Source: Stratiolaelaps scimitus
Taxonomy: Eukaryota > Arthropoda > Arachnida > Mesostigmata > Laelapidae
Direction of reading: 5' to 3'
DNA length: 64,000 bases
Assembly: GCA_019614645.1 (NCBI GenBank)
Contig: JABWDB010000001.1
Coordinates: forward strand, 27,273,501 to 27,337,500
In this document: piece by piece, positions 11,692-26,269 of the stretch
Position numbering within the stretch: the stretch's first letter is position 1
Layout: the number at the start of each line of letters is the position of its first letter
Notes under the pieces: generated by a model
Seen by the model: the letters and a program-made list of their open reading frames with translations, nothing else
What the model was told of the DNA's origin: nothing
Database searches by the model: none
Position numbers and translations under genes: made by a program

Positions 11692-11935
11692 GGGCTGACT
11701 CTCACCTGTTTCCCTTATGTGACAGGCCTAGGCTCTGGATCTATAAATGTTACGAGTAGGACATGTCATGGCCACTTTTACTTTATGTTTTACCAGGTAG
11801 TTCCTGGCTAGAAGCCACAGATACAGAAAAATCCAAAAGACTCTCTGCGTTTGGAAGGATTTGAACCCAAGTGTCTCTACGGGCAAGCAGTCCAAGGTGC
11901 TCGCGACTGGATCATCTACGGGGCTTGGAAGAGCT
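11692..11935 (-). mobile_element. SINE family C, nearly full length with tRNA-like head
   Basis: On the minus strand the copy starts with a tRNA-like region: gatgatccagtcgcgagcac as a degenerate A box and cttgggttcaaatccttcc as a clear B box. It then runs through agagtcttttggatttttct, a decayed central part (catgacatgtcctactcgta), and the family tail gtgagagtcagccc at 11692. This is the most complete C copy in the window and shows the family is tRNA-derived. Confidence 0.6.
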
Positions 11936-13814
11936 TAGAGTATACCTGAAAAGACAAGGCCGCGGAAGCTCCCTCATTGCGTCATCTAACATTGACACTT
12001 GGGGTGGGTTAGTATTTGGAGCCAACAACTTACAACGTTTAAGAATCTGACCAAGGCTTATGTCTGCACGGTCTTCGGAGTCTCAAGCGACTCGATTTCA
12101 TTCAATGACGTTATGGAACCGCTATTGAGAGATCATATGAGGTGTACAAACATATTGCCACCCTATTGGCGTTGTAACGGTTCAAACTCCACGTACAAGC
12201 ACCATGTTTACCGTTAAAATATATACATATTATATAAAGAAACCTTTAATGTATGAGGCATATGGCGTTTCTAAAAGCCATAATGTCAGTCCAAAATGGT
12301 AAAAATTAAATAGAAGGTCAAAATATTTTGCTATTAGTCGAGACTGAGTAGACGCCGACGAAAGAGACCGCTTTTTTTCTAATCTTTCTGTATCTGTGGA
12401 TATTTGACCAGTACGAGATGTTTAGAAAACAAGTAAAGGTGGCCCTGATAGTGTATCGAAGTGATATCCAGAGGTAGTTCCAAGGCCCAAACTAATAGAC
12501 CTGGACAGACTTATTGGATTCTATTAATATTGTAAGGTATTTTTTAAGAATATTGAAAAACGAGCTACTTGCGCACACGCGTTCTACCAACTTTACGATG
12601 TGACGATAATGCTTTTTATTGTATATAGCAGGTTACAGAATGGCCGTATGTTTACATATATCGAAATCCTGACTTCGAATAAGACGCAGCATCTATTTTT
12701 AGGTTGCGTTACTTCAATACACTGTCTCAAATTGAATCAATCGATAGATGTGGCATTGACAGGAGGCCTTTCCGTCACTTACAAGTCACAAATCCGCCCG
12801 TGGCTAGAACAGTGCAGCGCAAAAAGGTCAGCTTTCCGGAATATGCAGGGACTCGCGACCAAGTCTTTGTCCAGAAATAGAATATGCTTTGCACACGTGT
12901 CTATGAATATTCCTTGTCGTGCATCGTAAACAGCGTCGTAGGTGACGGCCATTACCAAACAGCCCGAAGGTCTGTAGATGAATGAACAGGCATGTGTGGT
13001 TTTTTTTGAAGGATATTGAAAAAACGAAACATTTTGTAAGTGACGAACGGGACAAGAAAAATCGAAGTGAAAACGGAGACATGGCAACCAGATGTGAGGT
13101 TTTCGGATTAGTCCATCATCTGCAGAACGCGGTCTACGAAACGTGCGATCCCTATAAGGCTGGGATGATGATCCGCAATGGGAGCTGCAAACGCGTTCAT
13201 TATCATGTTTTATGTGGGAAGAATAAGAAATAACCCAGGGATATTCACGAGCACCTATAGGTGAGATTGGTTGGAAGACGTCACCTTTTGCCTCCGACTG
13301 GCGAATGGAGGCTGCAAAAGCACAAGAGGGACGCCTATTCTTAGCTTCATGCCAGATGCGATACAATATTCAGATGCCGATGTTCCTTTAACGCTCCTCC
13401 GCAAGGAAAAGTTGCCGAACACATGTGTCGTAAGTACTTTTACTATGGATCATACCAATTGTATGTTGTGTATAGGAATATGTGAATTGGAATTTCTGGA
13501 TATTGAGTGGAGATTCTAACCCTGCAAACGAACAAAATGAAATACACAACTCTGCGAACGTGGCTAGGATGGAAGCATTAATAAATTAATTTTTCGGCCT
13601 GACCCACAGCCAACAATTAGCCCAGAAAGTGGGCAGGCTATAAAACCTTTGCAGATGAATAAAAACTCGTTATGCGATTCGGAGGTTGATCTGGTTATGA
13701 GGCAATCCAATACCATACCAGTAACTGATTCTAATATTTAATTGCACTTTTTATAAAATGATAATATTCCATAATATATATACAAGCGAATCCGTCAACT
13801 TTCGTCGAGGAAGC
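11936..13814. other. Unassigned; contains the longest open frame of the window
   Basis: A 195-codon frame is open on the minus strand at 12779-13366. It is overlapped on the opposite strand by open stretches at 12600-12929, 12982-13233 and 13271-13519. Overlap on both strands, high Cys/His/Ser content and absence of motifs argue against a real gene, though a decayed transposon is possible. An 11999-12217 (+) frame is likewise unrecognised. Confidence 0.25.
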
Positions 13815-13842
13815 TCAAAACTATAGTGTCAAAACTATAGTA
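13815..13842 (+). repeat. Two-copy 14-bp tandem repeat
   Basis: The sequence tcaaaactatagtg is followed directly by tcaaaactatagta, one mismatch apart. Confidence 0.9.
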
Positions 13843-15084
13843 TTATTCTCGTGCTCATTCGGCTACACAGTTGTCCACCAGTGATGGCATTCAAATGTGA
13901 CTGTCCCGCTGTCGTGACTTATAGTGACTAATCTTAGTCTCAACGTAATTTTTTCGACGCGTCTAGTAATACAGATGTGATTCTTTGCGGTAAACACGAT
14001 CATACTTCATCATATTCGCTCAGTTTGCTTAATTAATATTTCTGTACTTTCATAGTTTCGGTAAATAAAAACAAAAATTTGTAAATCTTTCGACTTCTAT
14101 GAAATTTCAAGATTATTTGTTGGGGTATATGGGCCCCCTGGGTAACAATTAGGAAGAACCACCCATTGTGATGCATTTTTTTCGACTGACTTCTTTCTCG
14201 TTTCCACAGCTTGCTTTTATCGACACTTAATGGATAACTTGATAAACAATAAGAACAAAAGCTCTCGTTCAGAATTTTCAATCAAACTTTTTCATTCTAC
14301 AGGATCCTAAATACGTAAAGATACTTACAGCACACGTGGAGCCTCTCACGACGCATGCATCTCCAGTATGATTTCAGGGCTTAAAAAAGATAGAGAAAGA
14401 TTACAGAAAGTTGGCGGCGTCTACTCAAAACGAGTATATCTTAAAACCTTTTTCCAACCTTAGAAAGACATCTTGCGTGAATCAAAAGGAATCCACCAAA
14501 GCTGCGGGCCGCAATGTTCCGACATCTACTGGATCCCGTGGGAATATCCTTCCGAGATTTATAGCCAAAAAACGTTGAGTGAATGATATTTTCCCATGAA
14601 GAGTCTCTTGCATGTTACACGAGAAAACACTGTACGTATAGTAAAATTGGCACACGATTACCCGGCAAACATTGTATTGTATTATGATTAAACATTCGTT
14701 ACATGTCATACGCCGGTGTGTGTAAAAGTAAAGTTAAGTATCACTTTAGGGTACAAGTAAGATACCCCGGGAAATGTTACCACTGACCGTATTCGCGGCG
14801 TTCAACTAATCTAAAGTCCAGCCTCTCCCCTGTAGCAAAGTTTCGCTTGTCTACTGAAAATGAAATGTCTCTGCAATTACTTCGTCTGGAACCGGGACTC
14901 AAAAGTTCCGCACATCAGCAGCCAACATCCGTCTCCTGTATCATTTTAGCATTACCGGTTCCTGTTTGTCACTCGCTTTCTCCTATTACGACTCATGAAG
15001 CATGTGATTTGTACTCGTATATATGAGAAAAAGTACGCACTCAAAATTAAATAATGAATAAACCTACTACTAATTACTCATTTA
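13843..15084. other. No gene recognised
   Basis: Open stretches at 14033-14281 (-) and 14482-14709 (-) lack motifs and splice-like borders. Nothing else stands out. Confidence 0.35.
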
Positions 15085-15710
15085 TTGCACGCTGCCTATG
15101 AATGGTTGTTGGAACGACGGGCGTATTCCTGTACAGCTGGTGTCCACGAGGGCCGCGGACTTTGCTCAGCGACGAGACGCCGTTGTATAGCAGCAACGGT
15201 TGCTGCTGAACCATACGAGCAACTGACGCAGTCTAGAGGAAAAAAACGAACCGAAATGGGCCTCTCCCTTTCGTCAGTCGCATTCGTCCATTAGTGGGCA
15301 CCAGTTCTCGCCAGCCTCGACAATGTACTCGGGTTGGCGACAACGACGCCGACCATATCCGTATGTCATCAGGCATCCATCGAGGAACGGCGATGTCAGT
15401 GGTAGCGTGGTGAAGCTTCTCCGACTCCATTCGCCCGTCCCACATGGCTACACGGGACTGAGACAGCCGCTGAGCAACTTCCAACCGGAACGAAGAACGT
15501 TCTCGAAGGAAAGTGAAAACGGGGCCGGAACACAGCCCGGGGGTGGAAAGGGTCCAATACTTTCCAAAGCACACGACTACGTAATTGGAAGGATCGACGA
15601 ATCGAGGACACGTCGCCGTCGTCTCGGAACGGCTGCACAGAGGCAGAGAGGCGAGAACAGCGGCGTTCGATAGTTCCAGGTTGTCGAGCAAACACCAAAT
15701 ACAAAGACGA
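15085..15710. other. GC- and CpG-rich island
   Basis: This stretch is visibly richer in G+C and in CG dinucleotides than its flanks. It is open in several frames on both strands (116 codons at 15323-15673 +, 152 at 15233-15691 -), as expected from few stop codons in GC-rich DNA. None of the translations is recognisable. It could be a promoter or 5'-exon region of a host gene, but no initiation signal is convincing. Confidence 0.35.
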
Positions 15711-16626
15711 GTAGACCCGTTGACTAGCGCATAATTATACTAGGTGATGCTATGGAAATACAGATGAGCAAAGGGGAAATAGCTAGAAGCGGTGGAGAGG
15801 ACGGGCACAATGATGTAAATTAGCGGCAGGCGTTGTATTTATTATGCGATTGCAACGACTACTTGGGGAACAGCACAGAAATCAACGGACGATATGTTGA
15901 TCTACGGCAAAGCGAACAACGGCTCGAGTATTCCGATCAGGTTGAAGGTTGTCCTTGGTGAACAATACGGACAGCTTGGGTCGTACCGGGAGATGGCAAA
16001 AAAGACGAGTCACCTTATGGAATTGTTTATAATTTTGGATCATAGACCACCAACAACAACTCGCTCTCGTGTGTGAAGTATATTCTACTGAAGTTCAGTT
16101 TCTATTGAATGTGATTAGATGGCTGAACATATTGCATTGAGTCCGCTAATCCAAATATGCAGATTATTCGTAACATAATCTGTGATCTTCCAATGATAAA
16201 TGTGGTCATTTTGTCTATGTACACGTTAATGTACGTGTATAAACCACGGTTTGATTTGGACTACGCCGGCGTTTACATTATAGTAGGGTTTATGATTTAG
16301 AGCGCCGACTCCGCAGCCTTCACTGAACACCGTTTTGTTTCGCAGATCTGATACTTTCTGTTATCCGTAACAGACAGAGAGTTAATCGCATCATATCTCC
16401 AAGTCATAAGATTTATCCCTGAGACTAATTAATGTAGTGGATTTCGAGACGGAACAGGCAGTCGGCCAATGTGTGTCTTCTTAAATCTCTACTAATCGTA
16501 GGACGTCTTATACATATGAAATCACAGCTCAAGTTTAAAGTAGAGAACGTAGTCGCCAATCGACGAAACTATAGCACTGTGACTCGTGATGTCTCTATTT
16601 TCGATACTGAATCCTCGTAGTTGAAT
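15711..16626. other. No gene recognised
   Basis: No open frame or repeat that I can classify. Confidence 0.35.
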
Positions 16627-18922
<2,296 letters not shown>

Positions 18923-19060
18923 GAGGGTACGCCTGTCCCTGGAAGGCCTCCTGTGGTTCCAGAAGAAGATTTCCGGCAGGCGATTCAAGAGGATCGCAAT
19001 GTAACAATGCGAGAGCTTGCAGTTATGTTCAATGTATCACATCCATTGTTTCGTCTCTGA
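18923..19060 (+). pseudogene. Mariner-family transposase fragment (helix-turn-helix)
   Basis: The plus-strand frame reads EGTPVPGRPPVVPEEDFRQA and then IQEDRNVTMRELAVMFNVSH before a TGA at 19058-19060. This matches the linker and second helix-turn-helix of mariner transposases ('GRP...d..lle.i.edp..t.relAe.lgvSh.TV..hL'). The catalytic domain is not recognisable downstream; a possible weak trace (QAGFHPWRREL near 19200) is too poor to rely on. It differs in residues from the mariner relic at 1.6-2.45 kb, so it is probably another lineage. Confidence 0.7.
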
Positions 19061-20045
19061 AGTTCATCAATCTGAGTTACGAGTTCAATCGTTGCGGGCC
19101 TCAGAAGTTCATGGACAGAATGACATCTGCTGGACGAAAAACGAAAATGACTATTCTTCGATCAAAGAATTACCTGTGACTAAACATGAGCAGAACCCAA
19201 GCAGGATTTCACCCCTGGAGAAGGGAATTAGACACAGACCAGAAAGGTGTCAATAAATAGTAATAATAATACAACAACTATCTGCCTGAAACTGCCTTCA
19301 CAGTGCGACATTTTCAAGGTTCCAGCAGAGCTTGATTCCTTTCATTTGGAGTATACATACGATTGTAAAATCTTTATTAATACCCATGAGAACTAATTTT
19401 ATATGTACATGGGTGCCCATTAGATACAAGTCGAACTGTTGTCTAAGGAAACCATCTATACTACTGGTTCCTTGCAAGCATCTTCACACTGTTTACTACT
19501 AACCGAGTGCAATAGCTTATAGTCTAGAGACGGCAACCAAACGTGGAACCAACAATAAACGACAATTTTAGAGGCGGCAGCTGCTACAACCGCATTCTTA
19601 TACCTCACTACCAGCGGTGATGTCAACACCCCAAGGACGATCACTCACCCTTGGTCGAGAAGCCCAAAAGTCACCTGGACCACCGCGGCATGTTGTATTC
19701 TTTTGGGGGGCGACAAACACCTTAGTGAACAGAAAGACATTTTAGTAGAAGGGCGTGGTAGGTCGCAACAATACATCTAACATCACGCTCACCGCGCTCG
19801 TGGCAACATCGTTGCTGTAACCCTCGGAAGGTTTTGGTTAGCTAAGAAAAGCTTTCGCGTGAGTTGGACCCCGTCGAGCTCCACCTCACGCTCCGCCACG
19901 GCTCGCGATTTGACCCCTGGATAAATATATAGATATATATATATATATATAAACAGCTTCCAAAAATTGCGCTACATATAAGAACACGTATAATCAATAG
20001 GAATCAGAATTATAATTCTACATTTGTCCCAGATGCATATGTATA
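19061..20045. other. No gene recognised; simple repeats
   Basis: A (TAA)n tract lies at about 19256-19272 and a (TA)n tract at 19928-19950. A 62-codon open stretch at 19456-19644 (-) is unrecognised. The last 13 bases (20033-20045) are the left target duplication of the next SINE. Confidence 0.4.
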
Positions 20046-20113
20046 ATTGTTTCTTCGAGCTGACCCTCAGCTGTTCCCCTATGTGACAGACCTCAGCTGT
20101 TAACCTTTTAAGT
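20046..20113 (-). mobile_element. SINE family C fragment with 13-bp target-site duplication
   Basis: The 68-bp insert reads on the minus strand ggttaacagctgaggtctgt and ends agctgagggtcagctcgaag. It is flanked by identical copies of atgcatatgtata at 20033-20045 and 20114-20126. Only the 3' part of the SINE is present, so this is a 5'-truncated retrotransposition event with its 3' end at 20046. Confidence 0.8.
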
Positions 20114-20196
20114 ATGCATATGTATATATTATTATTGTATTTTCATGTGCCATTACTGACAATCCTCGCATTCGCATATGCCGAGAGAAACATCGA

Positions 20197-20370
20197 CAGC
20201 GTGCATCCGTATGCGCCTTGCAACCAGAGGAAACACATAGATGCACAAGTTCGATCTCCACCGTTGCACAGTTGCATTTGAGATATCCGTATTATAGAGC
20301 ACTGCTGGAAGCGGTACCGCGGATGTTAGATGTTGACTGCGAATGTCTGCCCGGTAAATTTACTTTTAGC
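20197..20370 (+). mobile_element. SINE family B, diverged copy
   Basis: A B-box-like aagttcgatctccaccgttg is followed by cacagttgcatttgagatat and later by gcggtaccgcggatgttaga with tgttgactgcgaatgtctgc. These correspond block by block to the copy at 60338 (ggttcgatccccaccgttgc, ccatggacgttaaatgttgg). The hairpin near the 3' end is eroded here. It lies 80 bp from the family C insert. Confidence 0.65.
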
Positions 20371-20559
20371 TCCAATAGGGTCGCTTGCATTAGCGGATTG
20401 ATTGAACTGGGTCAGCTGATTTGCTAACTGACGGCCCGATGGACAGAGCAGACGAGATTGGCTAGATTCTGATTATTCTCATCCGTGAAATTAGGCTTTT
20501 CAATCGAAATACGATTTCGAACAAACCCACACCATCGCCTCTCTGCTGACCATCGTCTG

Positions 20560-21070
20560 TTCGCCTGCTTTCAGACCCACGTCCTTACACATGAATGATT
20601 ATCTAAGAATGGACAAAAGGGCGGAATACGAACAAACTGTCGTCGGTGAACACGATCCTCCACAGATGACATCCGCCGGAGCGATAAAGAGAAAAAGTTG
20701 TTGTTGACGCTCCGCAAATCCAATATTGATGTAAATGCAGCAGCAGCAGCAGCGTCGTCCTCGTGCCATCCATGACGTCGACGCGGGGTCGTCAGGACAA
20801 GCCAAAGTCTGAGCATGTGTGCTCAGGCCACGGCCTGGCTGTCGGTGATTTGTATTTCTCTGTGCGTGGCTGCTGCTGTCGAGCTTCGAGCTCCACATTC
20901 GATAGTCGTGGGAAACTGGACAGATCCCTTTCAGGGAGTTCGGGCATACTCGTGGTAATGGCAGAGGCAAAGAGGAAAACGGGCAGGGAGAGAGAGAGGG
21001 CTTGGTGAAGCCAAGGTCCGTTCAACCTCGACCGGACTGCAATCTCATTTGGGGAATGGCACAGCGACTT
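20560..21070. other. GC-rich island with (CAG)n tract
   Basis: The DNA is GC- and CpG-rich with a gcagcagcagcagcagc run at about 20738-20755. Open stretches overlap on both strands (123 codons at 20599-20970 -, 81 at 20763-21008 +, extending into a 149-codon frame at 21002-21451 +). None is recognisable. It could be a promoter or untranslated first exon. Confidence 0.3.
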
Positions 21071-22092
21071 TGGGTCGCTCTACTCTCGAGCGCGTTCGAC
21101 AAAGCAGAGTGTACCAACGAAGCAGTATTCGATGTCAGAATGTCTGCTCGGACGTCTCTCGTTTGTTTTTTTTTGCCATTTCAACCGATTGACCACTCGG
21201 CCAGCCACCAGGTGGGTATAGAGGACATGGTGGCGGTCCAATGTGGGTGCGTGTGCTGTCGGCTCTTCAGGTTCGATGTTTCCTTGCCGAGATCCAATAT
21301 GAGCCAGTTATCAGCTCTCAGCAGTCATACTGCCTATATTCGTGTAAATTATATAGAATTGGCTGTCGGCTACACAGTGAAGCCGATAACGACCAAATTG
21401 ATTATCCCACGAAAACGCCGTCCGATTTTTGCCATCCCAAAATCGACATAATGTTATACAATATAAGAAGAAGGGGAATTGAAACATCGTTGCACTAACG
21501 AGGGCAAAACGTTTAGAAGAGACAAAGGCAAAGGCGTACTATATGCGTAAGGGTAATCTCCTCTTACTGTTGCGACGGGAGGTTTGTTTACTCACTTCCA
21601 AAGCCTTTTTGTGGAATCAAATTATGTGAGTTTCTGTTAACGCCTGGAGATGTATCAACAATTCGTCATACAATACATACCAACGGGTTCGTGAGAACGC
21701 ACGAGCTTCACACGTGGGCCTTGAGGATACGTCAGGGGTAGGTATTCAATTAAAATGTAAGAGGATTCTAAGTGGAGTGATAGCGATAGACAGACGGGCG
21801 GTGAGAAAAGTTTAAAAGGACTTTGGATGAATAACGTTTAAATGAATATATCGGTTTCTCACTGGAGGGTACAGCGAAGTTCTAATAACTGCTTAAACGC
21901 TCTAAATCAAGTACTCCCACGGCAGATCCTGCTCGCACAGAGATTCTTGCTGACAACTGGTAGATCTAAACGCTTGATCGTAGACATCTGGACGTCGTTC
22001 AATAGTTAAGAGAGTTCTGCCCGTGCATGTAGTCTTAGTTAGTCCTGGGATATTTGTTTAGATGTTTTGATACACCACACTAGTATAACATC
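21071..22092. other. No gene recognised
   Basis: The tail of the 149-codon frame ending at 21451 has no motif. The rest is unremarkable. Confidence 0.35.
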
Positions 22093-22168
22093 AATGCTAT
22101 GCTAGCAAGCATAGCATTCGTGACGTATAATCTATTCATCATACGTTACGAATGCTATGCTTGCTAGC
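22093..22168. repeat. Compact hairpin built from a thrice-repeated 11-mer
   Basis: The arm gctagcaagcatagcattcg... at 22101-22128 pairs with ...cgaatgctatgcttgctagc at 22141-22168 with one mismatch in 28 and a 12-nt loop. The left arm also pairs with upstream sequence: aatgctatgct (22093-22103) and agcatagcatt (22108-22118) form an alternative 11-bp stem with a 4-nt loop. Thus the 11-mer occurs twice direct and once inverted, permitting two exclusive folds. Confidence 0.85.
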
Positions 22169-23892
22169 TAATGAAATTACCTCGGCCCGACAGACTATCC
22201 CGCTCTTTTCCATTAGGTTGAGATTTGTGCGAGAGGACAATTATGTAAGGATCAGATTAGCCCGAAAGAAGTTGTTCAAGGACACAGCTCCCGCACATAT
22301 AATAGCTACTTCAAATTTCAAACGAAGCTATGCGGAGCTATCTTTCCACATTTTGGAGTCACGTGCAAGGCGAGCCGACTCGAGACATTTAAAGAAACTT
22401 GCTGGACAATTCAGTCAGATATCGAACAAATTGGCTGATAGGCCCACATTGGACACTGTTTTCCTACTCGAAAGAACGTTCTAGCTCATAGTAAAGGTAA
22501 CGGCTACTGCCTCGATGCGAAGCGTTTTCTATATAAGGTGACACTCTAATTGGACGCAATTTATTGGCATGGCATAGGCGCGTAAATTCGCTTCTGTCCT
22601 AACAACGGTGACATTAAATTAAATAAAATTAACGTTCGTCCACCGAATCCCAGATAAAAATGCAAACAAATCACCGCTTTGTCCAAGCAAAACATGCTGA
22701 CACACAAAAACTACATAGACGAAGCCCTGACGGCCACATAAGCTGCCTCGGACGTGCTTCGTGGCTTGAGCTTCAGGCTGTACGTTGTATAATGATATAT
22801 CATACGCATTATACAAATCGCGCAATATGGGGTGGTACGGAGGACACACAGAGGGTGTGGAGCACCGGTCCTCATGAGAGGAAGGCGAGCCTCATTCAGC
22901 TCGTCGTGACAGCCGGGCATGTCGCTGTAGTTCAGTGCAGTCGACAGTGGTCGTTGTCCCTTTCCGGGACCTGGTCAAGGACCTCTTTTTGTACGTGTGC
23001 ACGCAACCCACTACTCATCTGCCAGCCCCGTGACCCGAAAATCCAGCGTTGATCGCTCTCTCTCTCTCCCTCTCTCTCTGCCTATCTGGGAGAGCGGAGC
23101 CATTATTCTTTGGACCCTCGGCTGTCACGACCGGTACATCGGCTGACCGCCCACGTACACCACCTGATCACAGGGGGTTGGGAGATGAAAACTGTTGTCC
23201 CGGAGCAAGCCAGCAAAATAATCTGTCTCAATCTGTTTCATACATCTCTACATGTGACTATAACAAGGAATCGCAAGGGCAGAGGTCTTGGCCTAAATAT
23301 CCACAGCATGCGCCGAAGTCACCCATGACAGCAGCGTTTCCTACATTCCTCTACTTCACAGATGAAGCCAAAATGCACGTGTTGCGCCATCATCCGAACA
23401 ACAGGCATATGCGCAGGACGGGTGACTTCTCGAGCTGTATTTAATGCAATCCGAGCTTAATTGAGCACAGAAAAATTTGCTTGTAGTAGGAAGTTTTAGG
23501 TGGCATATTAACAATAGGTCGAAAACGTCTTCTGCACCGTATTGATCGAATGACTCGTACCACGATAGACCACCTCAACGGTACGCTTGCATGTTTCCAA
23601 TTAAAATTATTATTATATTTTTATAAACACAAATAAAATTAACCCATACCTAAATTAAAATTATTGCGAACTTCCAGCGCGTCAATGATTCCTTAAATAG
23701 TAGTTTTATCTAGATGGTATAATAACTCGGCCAATATAAGAACTTTTGCCTTAGCTTCTAGATCGAGTGTGCTAACGATTAATCCGCACTTCTGAGGGCA
23801 TACATTTGGTAGTAGGGCTTGAACGGTTATATTCGCTTGACAACTGGAACCGTTATGGGTATTCATTATCGATGCATACGACAAGGCATGTA
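22169..23892. other. Unassigned; open frame after the hairpin and a (TC)n tract
   Basis: A 110-codon frame at 22152-22484 (+) begins inside the hairpin and is rich in Arg/Lys and Ala. A possible splice acceptor (cggcccgacag) precedes its main part, but I recognise no domain. A (TC)n tract lies at 23052-23080. Open stretches at 22660-23444 overlap on both strands and are not convincing. Confidence 0.25.
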
Positions 23893-23955
23893 GAGGTAAA
23901 GGTCTTATTGGTTTATTAAAAGGACTGCAATTTGGTGGCGAAGAGAACCTCTTGC
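23893..23955 (-). mobile_element. SINE family A, 3' tail fragment
   Basis: On the minus strand this reads aattgcagtccttttaataa, then accaataagacctttacctc, matching the tail of family A. The tRNA-like head is missing. Confidence 0.6.
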
Positions 23956-24254
23956 CTTCCCCAATACGCGCGGACGCTTACTAACAACAGCACTTTAAGA
24001 TCATTTGGGCAACGATTGTCCGTGGAACATCAATATTCGAAATTTAGAATTATACGAGTATAGTTAAAACTATCTCTTTTTGCGGGATGAGTCGTGCTCG
24101 TCTTGTCGATATATTGGGTTGCCACTTTCTAGTTAGTCGGAGTCAAGCCAATGTCCATTACCTCCGTCCTTTCGCAGGTACCTAAGATGTGTCTCTGTAT
24201 ATGTGCATACATATATGTTTGTATATGCACACCTCCAGGTACGAGTAACGAAGA

Positions 24255-24352
24255 GAATAAGCAAGGGTGGCCCCGACAGGTCCTCATAGTAATACCTCAA
24301 AGGTTAAGAGCTGAGGCCTGTCACATCGGGGAGCAGCTGAGGGTCAACTCGA
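24255..24352 (+). mobile_element. SINE family C, 3' part
   Basis: The copy reads aataagcaagggtggccccg, acaggtcctcatagtaatac, aggttaagagctgaggcctg and gcagctgagggtcaactcga. It is the best-preserved plus-strand copy of the family's 3' half. A short tatatgca occurs on both sides, but that is too short to claim as a target duplication. Confidence 0.75.
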
Positions 24353-25175
24353 AAAACAATTATATGCAGACTTCTGGTACGCTTGCAATACTAAATGAAT
24401 TGCTTGATAACGGGTGACACATGTCTCTAATACGTGCTGCTATTTGTCTTTTCGGGTGATGTGATTCCATCCTCCCCTATCCTCTTCTTGTATACCTGTA
24501 GTACGCTCATGTTGAAACGAATCATTTGTACATTTGGCCACGTTTGCCACACATTGCTTGTAGGAAAACCATCTAATCGAATTGTTGCGTCAAATAAATA
24601 ATGTGCCTCACAGATGCATCGGAGTGCATCTTGAATAACGAGCCACCTCAACAATTTGTCAAACCGACTATTTAGACAATTAATAAGGCTTGGCACAGGA
24701 CGGTACTGTTGATTGGTTAGGTTTGCGACAAACGTCGATTTGTCAGTTGCAAAACCTCGAACACTTCAACGGTGTGCGGGAGGCAGGACTGCCTTTTTGG
24801 GCTGTCATTACAAATGAATTATGCAATTTCGACCTTCTCGACTGTGAGGCAGAAGAAGTTGAAAAGATAGATTGTTAGACAGTTGGAAATGTGTCTTATC
24901 TGCCGTTGCATGATAAGTTGAGTCAGTAATAGTTATGTCCCTGCATGCTCACTTATGCTTATGTTAACACTCGTGAACTTAGGCCGGTAAGTGAGATTTC
25001 GCATTTACTACAACACTCGATTCTCAAGTGACTGCGAATAGTTCCCCCAATGGCTTCAATTATATATACACATAAATATATATATATATGCAGTCGTAGC
25101 GATGTAGTGCTTTAGCCTAGAACTAAACGTTGTTGAAGTATCCTCCCCTACCACAATATTTTATTTCTCAACAAC

Positions 25176-25176
<1 letters not shown>
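24353..25176. other. No gene recognised
   Basis: An 89-codon open stretch at 24427-24696 (-) and a 62-codon one at 24690-24878 (+) carry no recognisable motif. A (TA)n tract lies near 25074-25090. Confidence 0.3.

Positions 25177-25220
<44 letters not shown>
25177..25220. repeat. (TA)n microsatellite
   Basis: About 44 bp of uninterrupted TA. A shorter TA-rich patch follows near 25284-25303. Confidence 0.95.
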
Positions 25221-25224
<4 letters not shown>

Positions 25225-26269
25225 CATTTAATTTGTTAACAATCCCCGTCCCAGGGCTGCTTTGAGCACATCTTGAATTGCGTCTATATATACATATATA
25301 TATAGATCTTCGGGATACACGTCCGCTTTCGTGAAGCGTGAAGATCAACCGATGAAAGACGAGGCTGAAATAGAGAAAAGTAAATTTTCACATCTTGACC
25401 TCGAGATAACGATGATGGCGAGCTCTCTCGCCTTGTGAGTGAGGCCGTCCGTTTCTCCCGACTCATTGATGCTGGCTGCCTCTCTCGCTTCGCTGACCGT
25501 TGCTTTCGCTTTCATGTTCTTAGCCAGTTTAGTCGAAGTGGATGGAATCAGGCCTGTCCTCAGGCTATTTGTTACAACTTTCTACAGTTGACGCCCGAAC
25601 GCCCGCCCGCCGGGCCGCTCAGAAGGGTCCGTGTGCCTGTGTGTGGATATGTTTCGCCTAGCCGTAACTGACTGAGTGACGTTCTTCGAGTTTTTTCTCT
25701 GAGAGTTCTATTTGCAAATATTTAATGAGACTCGTGGAAGCTAGCCGATATCTATTCACAGTGGTGTGGATTTTCGTAAACATCGTCGAGCACACGAAAA
25801 CAATATTTATCTTTTTTTTAGATATTAATGCAAGTGTAGAAACGTCTGCCGCACCCGTGTTTCTTTTGCTTGTTTGAAGCGAGTTGATTGATAAACATTT
25901 ACTGAGTTACATGGGGTCGTTCCCCCGGCATCATCCCCTGGTATCTCGGTGGCACTACAGATGTGTTCATATAAGACAATTTTTTACACTTTTTTGACAA
26001 ACAAAGGTCTTTAGATTTGTAGGATCTATACAAGGCATTCCCAACAGTATTAGCCTCCTTTGCGCCTTGATTGTATGAATACAGTTTTATTATTTGAGAT
26101 TTTCAAGGCGCGCGTTCTAGCGCATTTAATGCGTCCCACAAGATTTGGAGTTGAACGACCACTCAATCGTAGAGGCAAGTGATAATTTCCCAGCTGACCA
26201 GTATAGACTCACTAAACACGTAAACCAACTATATAGATAAACACAACGAGGATCAAGCATGCGACTCCC
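25221..26269. other. No gene recognised
   Basis: A GC-richer patch at 25430-25680 is open in one plus frame for 78 codons without motif. The end of the stretch may already belong to the reverse-transcriptase relic that follows on the minus strand. Confidence 0.3.

Noticed and set aside
12779..13366. 195-codon open frame on the minus strand, the longest in the window
   Set aside because: It is overlapped by open frames on the opposite strand, is rich in Cys, His, Arg and Ser, has no recognisable motif and no convincing start or splice context.
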